Translations under genes and position numbers: made by a program
Notes under the pieces: generated by a model
Database searches by the model: none
Told to the model about the DNA's origin: nothing
Seen by the model: the letters and a program-made list of their open reading frames with translations, nothing else
Shown here: positions 46,246 through 55,688 of the stretch, piece after piece
How the letters are laid out: each line of letters starts with the position of its first letter
Numbering within the stretch: the first letter of the stretch is position 1
DNA from: Bacillus sp. Xin1
GTDB taxonomy: Bacteria; Bacillota; Bacilli; Bacillales; Bacillaceae_G
Assembly (NCBI RefSeq): GCF_013314535.1
Contig: NZ_JABUAE010000015.1
Coordinates: forward strand, 47,720-111,719
Direction of reading: 5' to 3'
Length of the DNA stretch: 64,000 nucleotides

Positions 46246-46998
46246 ATGAATGAAAAAGTAAAAATAAAAGAGTTTATACAAGTTTTAAAAAGGCGATTCT
46301 TAATCATTATACTTACAACAATTTGCACTAGTGGGTTCATTATTATTTCATCCATGTACCTTATGAAACCAATCTATCAGTACTCCACCCAAGTTCTTGC
46401 TGGATCTTTAGGCGCAGAAAAAGAAGAAAATCCAGTAAATAGAGTGCAAGATAACAAGCAGCTAGCCCTTTCATATATGGATATTATAAAAAGTCCATAT
46501 ATCATGATAGGCGTAAAAAAAGAGTTAAACCTGACTCGTTCAAGCTATGATTTACTTAAACAGGTTTCCGTTACGAATAGAAATGATTCACAGATTATTA
46601 CGATTTCAGTGAAGGATTCTAATCCACAATTAGCTAAAAAAATTGCACAATCTGTCGTAAATCAATCCATATCTAAATTTAAAAACTATACAAATGCAAA
46701 TCAACTTAATATTCTTAATAATTCTGAGGTGACAGAAGAGGCTGAACTACTTTTTCCAAAACCTAAATTCATTATAGCCATTTCAATTGTAATCAGCTTT
46801 TTTGCTGGAATTGGCTTGGCAATGCTACGAGAACACTTTGACGATTCAACTTACAATAATCGAGAACTTGAACATCTTGGTCTCCCATTATTAGGAAGAG
46901 TGAACTTACATACCAAAAAAAGAAAAAACAAACAAAAAACAGCTTATAAAACCTTACCTTCTATGAAACGAGGTGAACAGAATGGTCATCAAATTTAA
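46246..46998 (+). CDS. Wzz/CapA-like polysaccharide co-polymerase (YveK family)
   Basis: 250 residues from the ATG at 46246. TM1 (about 18-36: RFLIIILTTICTSGFIIIS) is followed by an extracytoplasmic domain with MKPIYQYSTQVLAG and ISVKDSNPQLAKKIAQSVVN. TM2 (about 176-196) is preceded by the Pro-rich ELLFPKPKF, then a short basic cytoplasmic tail. This is the YveK/CpsC-type membrane partner that controls chain length and activates a cognate BY-kinase. It overlaps the next gene by 17 bp. First gene of the exopolysaccharide operon. Confidence 0.9.
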   Translation: MNEKVKIKEFIQVLKRRFLIIILTTICTSGFIIISSMYLMKPIYQYSTQVLAGSLGAEKEENPVNRVQDNKQLALSYMDIIKSPYIMIGVKKELNLTRSSYDLLKQVSVTNRNDSQIITISVKDSNPQLAKKIAQSVVNQSISKFKNYTNANQLNILNNSEVTEEAELLFPKPKFIIAISIVISFFAGIGLAMLREHFDDSTYNNRELEHLGLPLLGRVNLHTKKRKNKQKTAYKTLPSMKRGEQNGHQI

Positions 46999-47602
46999 GA
47001 AGAAATATTTGTTTAATCCATATGACATTACCATCAAAGAACGATTTTATAGCATATGTAACCAGATTGAACCGAGCCTTCAAACGGAAAAGTCAATCTT
47101 AATGATTACTTCACTTGCACAAACACAAAATATAACGAATGCTACTGCTTATTTGGCCCTAGCTTTTTCAGAACAACGAAAACGAGTGTTGGTAGTTGAC
47201 GCGAATCTGCGTCAACCCTCTTTACACCATGCGTTTAATATCGATCATTCATTTGGCCTAAGCAACTTACTTTTAAGAGAGCAAAATAAAGATACTACAA
47301 TAGAAATAACGGATTATCTATCTTGTTTATCTACAGGTGAAGACCTTTATGAGCCAATGACATTGTTAACATTAGAGACCTTCCCAATCCTAATTGAGGA
47401 GTGGAAAGAGGATTTTGATATCATTATATTTCACACATCCGATTTCCTAAACACACCAGACGCACAATTCCTCGCAAAATATTGTGATGGCGTTGTTTTA
47501 ATGATACAGGAAGGTCGTGATAAGTTAGAAAAAATTGCGAGTGTAAGAAAACAACTTGAACATAGCAAACATGAAATAATCGGTGCAGTTATTATTTCAT
47601 AA
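46982..47602 (+). CDS. BY-kinase (CpsD/YwqD)-like protein lacking Walker A
   Basis: 206 residues from the ATG at 46982 (CGAGGTGAACAGA upstream). The overall fold is that of CpsD/CapB tyrosine autokinases: start FNPYDITIKERFYSICNQIE, then ITSLAQTQNITNATAYLALA where active enzymes have a GEGKS/T P-loop. The Walker A' segment RVLVVDANLRQPSLHHAF is kept. Walker B reads DFDIIIFHTSDF instead of IIIDTPP. No glycine-rich P-loop lysine and no C-terminal tyrosine cluster are visible. I expect it not to bind or hydrolyse ATP normally, so it may be a structural partner of the Wzz-like protein. Confidence 0.85.
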   Translation: MVIKFKKKYLFNPYDITIKERFYSICNQIEPSLQTEKSILMITSLAQTQNITNATAYLALAFSEQRKRVLVVDANLRQPSLHHAFNIDHSFGLSNLLLREQNKDTTIEITDYLSCLSTGEDLYEPMTLLTLETFPILIEEWKEDFDIIIFHTSDFLNTPDAQFLAKYCDGVVLMIQEGRDKLEKIASVRKQLEHSKHEIIGAVIIS

Positions 47603-47615
47603 AGGGGGGTAACTT

Positions 47616-48254
47616 TTGGACTCAAAAATAAAGATTGATAGACAGGTAGAAATCCAAGCAAAACCTCTATCAACTTCATCTTATCTTCTTGTTAAACGGC
47701 TTGTAGATTTTGTTGTCTCGTTATTCATGCTGTTACTTTTATCACCCATTTTAGTTCTTTTTTGCATCCTTATTCCAATTGAATCAACCGGCTCTCCCTT
47801 CTTTTATCAATGGCGTCTAGGAAAGGATGGCAAAGACTTTAAATTAATAAAATTGCGCTCCATGTTTTTAGATGCTGAAAAAAACGGCCCTCAGTGGGCA
47901 ACTAAAGAGGACCCGAGGGTTACAAGAATAGGTGCGTTTATAAGAAAAACAAGAATTGATGAAATCCCTCAATTTATTAACGTGTTAAAAGGAGATATGT
48001 CTCTCATTGGTCCTAGACCTGAAAGAGAATATTTCTATAAAGAGTTTGATAAGTTATTACCTAATTTTAAACATCGTTTAATTGTAACACCCGGAATAAC
48101 AGGATGGGCGCAAGTAAATGGTGGATATGATTTAACTCCCGAAGAAAAATTAGCATTTGACTTATATTATATCCAGCATCGATCATTCGCTATGGAAATC
48201 AAGATTTTATGTCAAACATTGGCCATTGTATTTACTGGAAATGGAGCTAGATAA
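47616..48254 (+). CDS. Undecaprenyl-phosphate sugar-1-phosphate transferase
   Basis: 212 residues from TTG 47616 with AAAGGGGGGTAAC upstream. One reentrant/membrane helix (about 27-52: RLVDFVVSLFMLLLLSPILV), then the PF02397 signature: GSPFFYQWRLGKDGK, FKLIKLRSMFLDAE, RIGAFIRKTRIDEIPQFINV, LKGDMSLIGPRPE and PGITGWAQVNG. It transfers a sugar-1-phosphate onto undecaprenyl phosphate, the first committed step of polymer synthesis. It is a short, monotopic type without the extra N-terminal helices of WbaP. Confidence 0.95.
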   Translation: MDSKIKIDRQVEIQAKPLSTSSYLLVKRLVDFVVSLFMLLLLSPILVLFCILIPIESTGSPFFYQWRLGKDGKDFKLIKLRSMFLDAEKNGPQWATKEDPRVTRIGAFIRKTRIDEIPQFINVLKGDMSLIGPRPEREYFYKEFDKLLPNFKHRLIVTPGITGWAQVNGGYDLTPEEKLAFDLYYIQHRSFAMEIKILCQTLAIVFTGNGAR

Positions 48255-48276
48255 ATATTGAAGGGGCGAAGAAAAA

Positions 48277-49245
48277 ATGGAGAAAGTGCTAGTAACGGGG
48301 GGCTTCGGATTTATCGGATCCCATATTGTAGAAAAATTAGTTCATCATAATTATGAAGTTGCTGTGTATGATAACTTATCCACCGGATCCATAAATAATG
48401 TTCATTCAAAAGGGATCGCTTTCTTTGATAGCGTAGAAGATGAAGGGGCATTAGAAAAAGCGATAGAAACATTTAAGCCTGACTTTGTAATTCATCAAGC
48501 CGCACAAATTAGCGTACAAAATTCTGTTTCAAATATAACAAATGATGCAAGAATCAATATAATAGGTTCAACAAATATTATAAAACTCTCTCAGAAATAT
48601 GGTGTTAAAAAGATCATATTTGCTTCTTCAGCAGCTGTATATGGCAATTCTAAAATCATGCCTATTCCAGTCTCACACCCTACTCGTCCCTTATCACCTT
48701 ATGGCGTCTCTAAACAAACAGCTGAAGAGTATTTAAAGCTCGCAAAAGAATTATATGATATAGACTATGTCATTCTTCGATATAGCAATGTTTATGGTCC
48801 AAGGCAAACTGTAAGCGGTGAAGGCGGAGTTATTTCAATCTTCATCAATCATGTAATGCAAGAGGAGCAATCTGTTATTTACGGGGATGGTTTACAAACA
48901 AGAGATTTTATCTATGTAGACGATGTAGCAAGTGCCAATCTTCAGGCATTGAAATACAATGGGAGCGGTACTTTCAATATATCATCATCAACTTGTACAA
49001 GTATCAATGAAGTATTCTCGATGATTCAATCGATTGGAAAACAAAATGTATCCCCCATTTACCAACCTGCAAAAGACGGTGATCTCAAAGAAAGTTTGCT
49101 CTGTAATAAAAAGAGCATTCAAAAATTAGACTGGCAACCTATATATTCATTGGAAAAGGGTCTTGCGAATACATATGATTATTACCTTAAGCAAAAAGAC
49201 CCTATTTTATCTAGTGGAAAAGAACCTACATCTGTACTTAAGTAA
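48277..49245 (+). CDS. NAD-dependent sugar epimerase/dehydratase (GalE-like)
   Basis: 322 residues. NAD-binding GGFGFIG (8-14), HQAAQISVQNSV (about 73-84), catalytic SSAAVYG and Y142-x3-K146 (PYGVSKQTAEEY), and YSNVYGPRQ, GDGLQTRDFIYVDDVA further on. This is the extended SDR pattern of UDP-glucose/UDP-GlcNAc 4-epimerases. It provides a nucleotide sugar for the operon's polymer. ATG at 48277 with AAGGGGCGAAG upstream. Confidence 0.93.
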   Translation: MEKVLVTGGFGFIGSHIVEKLVHHNYEVAVYDNLSTGSINNVHSKGIAFFDSVEDEGALEKAIETFKPDFVIHQAAQISVQNSVSNITNDARINIIGSTNIIKLSQKYGVKKIIFASSAAVYGNSKIMPIPVSHPTRPLSPYGVSKQTAEEYLKLAKELYDIDYVILRYSNVYGPRQTVSGEGGVISIFINHVMQEEQSVIYGDGLQTRDFIYVDDVASANLQALKYNGSGTFNISSSTCTSINEVFSMIQSIGKQNVSPIYQPAKDGDLKESLLCNKKSIQKLDWQPIYSLEKGLANTYDYYLKQKDPILSSGKEPTSVLK

Positions 49246-49275
49246 CTTTACAGTTGTAAATTGGGAGAGAAATAA

Positions 49276-50748
49276 GTGAATAAGAAAACAAACTCAATTA
49301 TTAAAAACATATTCCACTTACTTTACAGCACAATTTTAGCGAATGTTTTAAATGCAAGTACGCTCATACTGTTGGCAAATTACTTTAACTCAAAGAACTA
49401 TGGAATATTTAGTGTAGCACTAGCTCTTTCCATGGTCATGCATTTTTTTACAGATTTAGGAGTTAGTAATACGTTCCTTCGTGAAGGATCAAAACAGGAA
49501 AACCTCCATGCTACATTTTTTTCTTATATAAAAGTTCGAGTAGTATGTTTACTGTTAACATTTATTATTTTTTCTTTCGGTATCCATATCTTTTACCAGG
49601 AACAACAAATTCTTTATATGATGTATAGTTTAATGATTCCTTTAATCATCGGACTCGTGCTGCAAAGCATCGGAATAACCTACTTTCAATTAGCTGAAAG
49701 AATGCAATTTATCGCATCTATAAAAATCTTCTCATCCATTATCTTAGTCATATTTACCATCTTGTGCATAAGCTTCAAGGTGGATATACATGTAACAGCT
49801 TTTTTATATGGTTTTTCTTATTTAGTCGGTGGGATTTACTGTCTGTATTTACTCAGAAAAAACATGGAATTTCAATGGAAAGTCCCTTTTCAAAAAAAAT
49901 TACTGATCCATATTAGTCCTTTCTTAATGAGTGGGTTATTTATTATCTTAACTCCGCAACTAGGTCCATTAGTATTAGAAAAAACACTTCCCTTAGGACT
50001 TGTTGGGCTCTTTGCAGTAGCTTACCGGATCCCCTCAGCCCTCTATCAAATTCCAGGGGTTATTGCAGGTGCATTTTTCCCACTGCTATTTAAACATTAT
50101 AGTCATGGGGAGGTAAAGAAACATACAGAACTAAATATCCTGCAAATGAAATTTATGTCCTTGATTGGGATGTGCATGACAATATCTCTATTCTATTTAT
50201 CTCCCTATTTGATCACGATTTTATTTGGAGATAAATGGGGATCTGCGGTTCAACCGTTAAAAATATTGTCCTTTATTATTGTCTTACAAGGATTTAACAT
50301 CGCCATAGCTGATGGTCTCACAACAAGAGGACTGCAAAATCGCCGTACTATTGTTCAGTTTATAACCATCTCTATTGGCTTAGTGTCTTTTTATTATCTG
50401 AGTCTTACTTATACAATAGCGGGAGCAGCTTTTTCTGTTTTAACGATGGAAATCGTATCATTGATTGGTTATATATTAGCTAATCCAATCAGAAGAGCAG
50501 TATTAAATAAAGTCATTATTCCATATGGAACCTACTTTTCGATAAGTTTTATCCTATTACACTACTTATTATATAAGTTTCCTTTTATAGCCATGTTCTC
50601 TACCATTATCTTAATGTCTACGATGGTTTTACTATTTGATCGAACAATCCGGGACTTGATTGAAGATCTTATAAGAAAGAAAAAACAACAGAATATCAAT
50701 CATTTAAAAGACGGGGGACAACGGGAGAATGGAAAGATTACAAATTAA
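49276..50748 (+). CDS. Polysaccharide flippase (Wzx, MOP superfamily)
   Basis: 490 residues from GTG 49276 (GGGAGAGAAATAA upstream). About 12-14 membrane helices in the MOP/PST arrangement, with an N-terminal STILANVLNASTLILLANYF and the FTDLGVSNTFLREGSKQE loop typical of Wzx. Flips undecaprenyl-linked repeat units across the membrane. The last 20 bases overlap the next gene. Confidence 0.92.
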   Translation: MNKKTNSIIKNIFHLLYSTILANVLNASTLILLANYFNSKNYGIFSVALALSMVMHFFTDLGVSNTFLREGSKQENLHATFFSYIKVRVVCLLLTFIIFSFGIHIFYQEQQILYMMYSLMIPLIIGLVLQSIGITYFQLAERMQFIASIKIFSSIILVIFTILCISFKVDIHVTAFLYGFSYLVGGIYCLYLLRKNMEFQWKVPFQKKLLIHISPFLMSGLFIILTPQLGPLVLEKTLPLGLVGLFAVAYRIPSALYQIPGVIAGAFFPLLFKHYSHGEVKKHTELNILQMKFMSLIGMCMTISLFYLSPYLITILFGDKWGSAVQPLKILSFIIVLQGFNIAIADGLTTRGLQNRRTIVQFITISIGLVSFYYLSLTYTIAGAAFSVLTMEIVSLIGYILANPIRRAVLNKVIIPYGTYFSISFILLHYLLYKFPFIAMFSTIILMSTMVLLFDRTIRDLIEDLIRKKKQQNINHLKDGGQRENGKITN

Positions 50749-51949
50749 AAGAAATACTTCTACTTTAGAAGTTTTTCTTTTGTTATTTTTTATTACACTT
50801 AGTAAATATAATTTGTCCATCGGTTTTTCATTAAAAATTTACATGATTTTTCTAGCCATTTTTTTCTGTATTTACTTTCGAAACTTTTACTTTCGCCCTC
50901 TTTATCATTATGAAATTTTATTGCTTTTATTTTATTTTACCTATTGCCTAAGCGGTGCTTTTTCACAGTATCCTGAATCAAGTATTCGCGTCATTCTAGG
51001 AGTAATCCTTGTCCTTATTTGCTACTTCATTATGAGATATATGATGGAGCAAGCTTCAATTCCTGCTATTGAATCTTCCATTGCAAATGTCGGGATACTA
51101 TTTAACATTACGAGTTTGTTACTGTACATAATTGGACTACAAATAACCGGAGGATTCCCAACAGGCGTTGAGATTACCTCTTACGGATTACTATTAGATA
51201 GGGATTATCCAAGATTAATTGGACTACTTGATGACCCAAACATCTTCATTTTTTATAATACATTATTTTTTTGTTTTTACTTAACACACTTAAAAGGATT
51301 TAAAAACTCATTTGGATTCATCTTATGTATTATTACCAACCTTCTTACTTTTTCCAGGGGCGGTATTGTCGCTCTAATACTCGTTATCATTTTGTATATA
51401 CTATTAGCGGATTTTCTAAAAAAGGTAAAAATGATACTTGTTGCTCTGTTATGTCTAGTCGCCATCTACGCCGCATGTTCTTTTATGCAAATCGATTTGA
51501 ATCAGATTATTTCCAGCCGTATCAATGACTTTTCTTCTGATAACGGAAGTGGTCGATTTGAATTATGGAAACAGGCGATTCACTATTTTATGTCTTATCC
51601 CCTTTTGGGAATCGGTGCCTTTAATTTTTCGGATTATTATGCATTTGAACATAATGAAAGACTATATGTTCATAATACATATCTAGAAATCTTAGTAGAG
51701 GCAGGAATTATTGGCTTTCTTTTTTACCTTTCTTTTTTATTCCTGTTCCTAATCAAGACCTTTAAAACGAAATTGCATCGTGAAAAACCGTATATTATTC
51801 TTACACTTTTCGCTTTTTTATTACAGATGATATCCCTTTCTCTCATGATTAATGAAGCACTTTTCTCCTTTTTAGCAATTGCTTTAAAATATATTTCTGT
51901 ATATGAAAGAAAAGAGGCTGGTTTTTATGATATACACACAAAAAAATAA
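50729..51949 (+). CDS. O-antigen/exopolysaccharide polymerase (Wzy-like)
   Basis: 406 residues with about ten to eleven membrane helices. The Wzy_C/O-antigen ligase domain is marked by LTFSRGGIVALILVIILYI and the periplasmic loop SDNGSGRFELWKQAIHYF, followed by PLLGIGAFNFSDYY and HNTYLEILVEAGIIG. It joins repeat units to the growing chain. It overlaps wzx upstream and the glycosyltransferase downstream, indicating coupled translation. Confidence 0.9.
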   Translation: MERLQIKRNTSTLEVFLLLFFITLSKYNLSIGFSLKIYMIFLAIFFCIYFRNFYFRPLYHYEILLLLFYFTYCLSGAFSQYPESSIRVILGVILVLICYFIMRYMMEQASIPAIESSIANVGILFNITSLLLYIIGLQITGGFPTGVEITSYGLLLDRDYPRLIGLLDDPNIFIFYNTLFFCFYLTHLKGFKNSFGFILCIITNLLTFSRGGIVALILVIILYILLADFLKKVKMILVALLCLVAIYAACSFMQIDLNQIISSRINDFSSDNGSGRFELWKQAIHYFMSYPLLGIGAFNFSDYYAFEHNERLYVHNTYLEILVEAGIIGFLFYLSFLFLFLIKTFKTKLHREKPYIILTLFAFLLQMISLSLMINEALFSFLAIALKYISVYERKEAGFYDIHTKK

Positions 51950-52730
51950 CGAATCATTGGTTTCTGTTATCACTCCCTCTTATAACAGCTCTCCTTTTAT
52001 AAAAGAAACCATTGAATCCGTTCAGGCTCAATCATATACTAACTGGGAAATGATTATCGTTGATGACCAGTCGAAAGATGACTCAGTCCATGTCATCAAA
52101 CAATATATAGAAAAAGACCCGCGAATTAAACTGATTACTTTAAATCAAAATGCTGGTGCTGCCAGGGCTAGAAATATAGCATTAAAAGAAGCTCAAGGAG
52201 ATTATATCGCCTTTTTAGACAGCGATGACCTCTGGTTACCTACCAAACTAGAAGAACAAGTCACTTTTATGCAAAAAGGTAATCTAGCCTTTTCTTTTAC
52301 CTCGTATTCTTTAATTGATGAACGAGGAAATGCAATGAATGTGCAAGTTCATGCACCAAAAATCGTAGATTACAAATATCTTCTAGGAAATACAACGATA
52401 GGCTGTTTAACGGTAATGTTAGATCGGCGTCAATTGAAACAAATTGAAATGCCCGTTATCCAACCTGAAGATACTGCCCTATGGCTAGTATTATTACGGC
52501 TAGGATATCAAGCCTATGGCTTACAAAAGGTTTTATCTAAATATCGCATTGTAAGTAATTCTACTTCAAGAAATAAATTAAAAGCTGCCTACCGATATTG
52601 GAAACTGTTACGAAACCAAGAAAAATTAAACTTTGTAAAAGCTAACTTTTATTTTAGTCAATATGCCTATCATGCATATAAGAAAAACAGAGGAGATCGA
52701 CCTACTTCTATGTCCAGTGGGGGGAAATAA
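51927..52730 (+). CDS. Family 2 glycosyltransferase
   Basis: 267 residues from the ATG at 51927 (AAAGAGGCTGG upstream; the ATG at 51903 in the same frame has no site). GT-A fold: SVITPSYNSSPFIKETIESV, MIIVDDQSKDDS, NAGAARARNIALKEAQGDYI and the DxD-containing FLDSDDLW, with acceptor-side QPEDTALWLVLLRLGYQAYG. It adds a sugar to the lipid-linked repeat unit at the inner membrane face. It starts inside the polymerase gene. Confidence 0.93.
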   Translation: MIYTQKNNESLVSVITPSYNSSPFIKETIESVQAQSYTNWEMIIVDDQSKDDSVHVIKQYIEKDPRIKLITLNQNAGAARARNIALKEAQGDYIAFLDSDDLWLPTKLEEQVTFMQKGNLAFSFTSYSLIDERGNAMNVQVHAPKIVDYKYLLGNTTIGCLTVMLDRRQLKQIEMPVIQPEDTALWLVLLRLGYQAYGLQKVLSKYRIVSNSTSRNKLKAAYRYWKLLRNQEKLNFVKANFYFSQYAYHAYKKNRGDRPTSMSSGGK

Positions 52731-52733
52731 AAA

Positions 52734-53783
52734 ATGAGCAATATTCTACTATTAACCGATAAACTCATAACAGGTGGCGCTGAGATGTATTTTTGCAAAT
52801 TAGAAAACCATCTCAAAGATGAAAACATGACGTTTTATTCAGCAGCTGCCTCAGGTGAGTTGTATCATCAAATTCATAATAAGCATCATTTTATTCCGTT
52901 AAGCTTAAAAAATCACCCTGCCAACCTCTATACATTAAGTAAACAAGTAATGAAATTGGACATTGATGTGATCCATGCAAATAGTCTCAGAATGTTACTG
53001 TATTCCATCGCAATAAAAAAAATCACGAGGAGAAAAATTAAGCTAGTTTATACAAAACACAATGTTACAATACTTGAAAAAAAATTGCCCGCACTCTTTA
53101 AAAAAGTATTAAATCAACATGTTGATCAAATTATCGCAGTTAGTAACTTTGAAAAAGAGCGATTACTGCAATTTGGTATAAGAAAAGAACTTATTCGAAC
53201 GATTTACAATGGTGTTGATGTAAAGCATTTTTCTTTTCAACAAATACACCCTAAAGAAACCCTCAATATCGGAATTTTAGCCCGATTATCAAAAGAGAAA
53301 AACCATGAACTTTTTTTAAGAATTGCAAATGAGTTAAAAGATGTACGTAACGTAATGTTTTATATTGCTGGAGATGGACCTGAACGAGACTTTATTGAAA
53401 ACATGATTCGTGATTTCAAGTTAAATCATAAGGTGAAGCTTTTAGGGAATACATCTAATCCATATGAATTTATTTGCAATATGGACTTGTTGCTTCTAAC
53501 GTCCTTAAGAGAAGTGTTTCCGATGGTAGTCCTTGAAGCAATGGCTTCTGGAACCCCTATTATTTCTGTAGATGTTGGTGGTATTAAAGAAGCTATTATA
53601 GATGAAGAAACCGGAATTCTCATTTCCCATCACTCTGAAAAAGAATTCGCCCAAAAAATCCAGTTACTTCATGACAATCAAAACTTAAGAACAAGTTTAG
53701 GAAAAGCGGCAAGAGAAAAAGTAGAAACATCCTTTTCCCTCTCAAATATGATTCATTCTACGCTTGAAACCTATCAATATTAA
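52734..53783 (+). CDS. Family 4 glycosyltransferase
   Basis: 349 residues, ATG at 52734, three bases after the previous stop (GTGGGGGG before it). GT-B fold with N-terminal LTDKLITGGAEMYFCKLENH, and C-terminal GT4 signature GILARLSKEKNHELFLRIAN, IAGDGPERDFIENMI, LLLTSLREVFPMVVLEAMAS, GTPIISVDVGGIKE. Retaining sugar transferase of the repeat unit. It is the last gene before the operon's strong terminator. Confidence 0.93.
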   Translation: MSNILLLTDKLITGGAEMYFCKLENHLKDENMTFYSAAASGELYHQIHNKHHFIPLSLKNHPANLYTLSKQVMKLDIDVIHANSLRMLLYSIAIKKITRRKIKLVYTKHNVTILEKKLPALFKKVLNQHVDQIIAVSNFEKERLLQFGIRKELIRTIYNGVDVKHFSFQQIHPKETLNIGILARLSKEKNHELFLRIANELKDVRNVMFYIAGDGPERDFIENMIRDFKLNHKVKLLGNTSNPYEFICNMDLLLLTSLREVFPMVVLEAMASGTPIISVDVGGIKEAIIDEETGILISHHSEKEFAQKIQLLHDNQNLRTSLGKAAREKVETSFSLSNMIHSTLETYQY

Positions 53784-53817
53784 AAAACAAACGAGGTTAT
53801 CGTTTGTTTTTTCTTTT
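53780..53817 (+). terminator. Terminator of the exopolysaccharide operon
   Basis: AAAAACAAACGA / TCGTTTGTTTTTTC with a GGTTA loop, directly after the GT4 stop. Confidence 0.85.
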
Positions 53818-53882
53818 ATACCTATGCATTTTTTTTAACATGCATATTATATAATATCCCGCTATATAAGGAGTGTTATAAA

Positions 53883-55424
53883 TTGACAGAACCTCTTAAT
53901 TTTGCTGAAGACTGCCAAAATCAAAGTGTTGTTAATATTGATTGTTTTGGTGCCAGTCCAGATTTACTCAATAATTCCCAAGCTATTCAAGAAGCCATTG
54001 ATTATTGCGCGGCTAACAATTATTCCAAAGTTGTTATCACCGGGAAGAAACAATATACTATATCCTCTCCTATTGTTATGAAATCAAATGTACATCTTGA
54101 AATGGATCCCACTGTAACATTAATTGTCAAAGGGAATTTCCAAGTGTTTGAACTTCAAAAAGATACTTCAATCTCTGGTGGCTCGATTGAAATCGTGGAC
54201 AATAGCTTTAACTCATCCGTTCTTTTTCTTTCCGGTGCCCAGCAAATAGAAATTCATAATCATACTTGTATATCAAATATTAATATAATAAACCGTACAA
54301 CCACTTACCAAGGTATTGCAATTCATTTCTCTTGCACAAAAGCATGGGATTTCATAAGTTTCGTTAAGGCATACTCAATTCAAATCACAAACTTTCATAC
54401 GGCCATCTATTTAAAAACAGAAAAGCTCGAGGATATAAACAATCCTTGCTGGATTAATGCAAACTCCTTCCACTCTATCTTCATAGATGGTTGTCAGTAC
54501 GGTATCGAGATTGTAGGAAATGGTGAATTACCTTACGAAATTTCCGGGAACACCTTTACCGGAATCCAAGTACAATGCCGGAAACAAACAAAGAAAGTAA
54601 TCCGATGCTCAGGCGCCTATAATATGTTTGATGGAGTAATATGGGACGTCTTTCGTATGGATGCTCCTCCTCTCGTGATCGAATTCTCTTCCACTTCTCA
54701 TCATAACTACCTATTCTCAAATCAAGCCTCCACATCTATTCTCGATCGCGGCCTATACAACCATTGTACCTCACCACATGAAGAATCTCTTCCTATATAC
54801 CCTCCTCTTGCATTAGGAAAAGCGCATCTAGTTGGGAATCAAGATGATATTTTAGTAAATGCCAATCTCCGCTACACAGTGCGCCAACTTTCTGGAAAAG
54901 CCCCTTACGGAGGACATATTAATAATTGTTTTAACCTGCTCGATGAACAAAGTGTAAATTACCTAGATGTTCCTAGCACTCAGCCAATTGTAATCGAGTT
55001 AGATTTTTTTAAGCAGCCTATTAAAATGCTGAATTGTATTGGCATCTATTTTGGATGGAATGAAAGTCCAAGTCGTATTTTAATTGAATACCAGCGGAGC
55101 CTAAACGGACCATGGGAGGTTGCTAAAAATCTCCAGTTTAATGTCGGAAACACCGTAATTTCAGATGTAAGAGCAACTACGTTGTATAAAGCTAAACTAA
55201 CACTAAGCGGATATACACAAGATCACAAGAGATTTCGTATAAATCGAATATTCGCAAAATCATCTTTACAACATGGCTCCTCATGGCTGCCAACTACTGG
55301 TGGCACATTATATGGAGATTTAGAATTTCAAAAAGGGCATACTGTGACGTTGACTTCTCCGAACGGAACAAAATGGAAATTGAGTATAAATGATCAAGGG
55401 CAAATTAGCACATCAAAACTATGA
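53883..55424 (+). CDS. Right-handed beta-helix protein (pectate lyase / tailspike-like), no signal peptide
   Basis: 513 residues, TTG start at 53883 with TAAGGAGTGTTATAAA upstream. Pectate_lyase_3-type start: VVNIDCFGASPDLLNNSQAI, QEAIDYCAANNYSKVVITGK, then parallel beta-helix rungs to about 310 (FNSSVLFLSGAQQIEIHNHT, ISGNTFTGIQV, YNMFDGVIWD). A C-terminal beta domain (about 320-513) ends WKLSINDQGQIS, a phrase typical of phage-like tail or surface proteins. No signal peptide or anchor is visible. Paralogous over about 250 residues to the convergent gene at 55,689. It may bind or cleave the polymer made by the upstream operon; this is inference. Confidence 0.8.
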   Translation: MTEPLNFAEDCQNQSVVNIDCFGASPDLLNNSQAIQEAIDYCAANNYSKVVITGKKQYTISSPIVMKSNVHLEMDPTVTLIVKGNFQVFELQKDTSISGGSIEIVDNSFNSSVLFLSGAQQIEIHNHTCISNINIINRTTTYQGIAIHFSCTKAWDFISFVKAYSIQITNFHTAIYLKTEKLEDINNPCWINANSFHSIFIDGCQYGIEIVGNGELPYEISGNTFTGIQVQCRKQTKKVIRCSGAYNMFDGVIWDVFRMDAPPLVIEFSSTSHHNYLFSNQASTSILDRGLYNHCTSPHEESLPIYPPLALGKAHLVGNQDDILVNANLRYTVRQLSGKAPYGGHINNCFNLLDEQSVNYLDVPSTQPIVIELDFFKQPIKMLNCIGIYFGWNESPSRILIEYQRSLNGPWEVAKNLQFNVGNTVISDVRATTLYKAKLTLSGYTQDHKRFRINRIFAKSSLQHGSSWLPTTGGTLYGDLEFQKGHTVTLTSPNGTKWKLSINDQGQISTSKL

Positions 55425-55688
55425 AAATCATACAAATCAAGATTCATTTACTTCCATTTAGTAGATGTTAAAATACTCCCCTTTGATATCTTCAAATGTT
55501 AGCTATTCAAAAATTCCACAAACTATCATCTCTTATATCAAAAAACACGAAATACTCTAATGATTCATTTTACATTATCATGCCCCTAGAAGGTGAATTT
55601 CAATTTATACGAAATAATTATCCCCTTCTCTACATGAATCTAGGGGCTCCTCCTCAAAAAGCAACTTCCGATTAAGAGAACCTTATAG

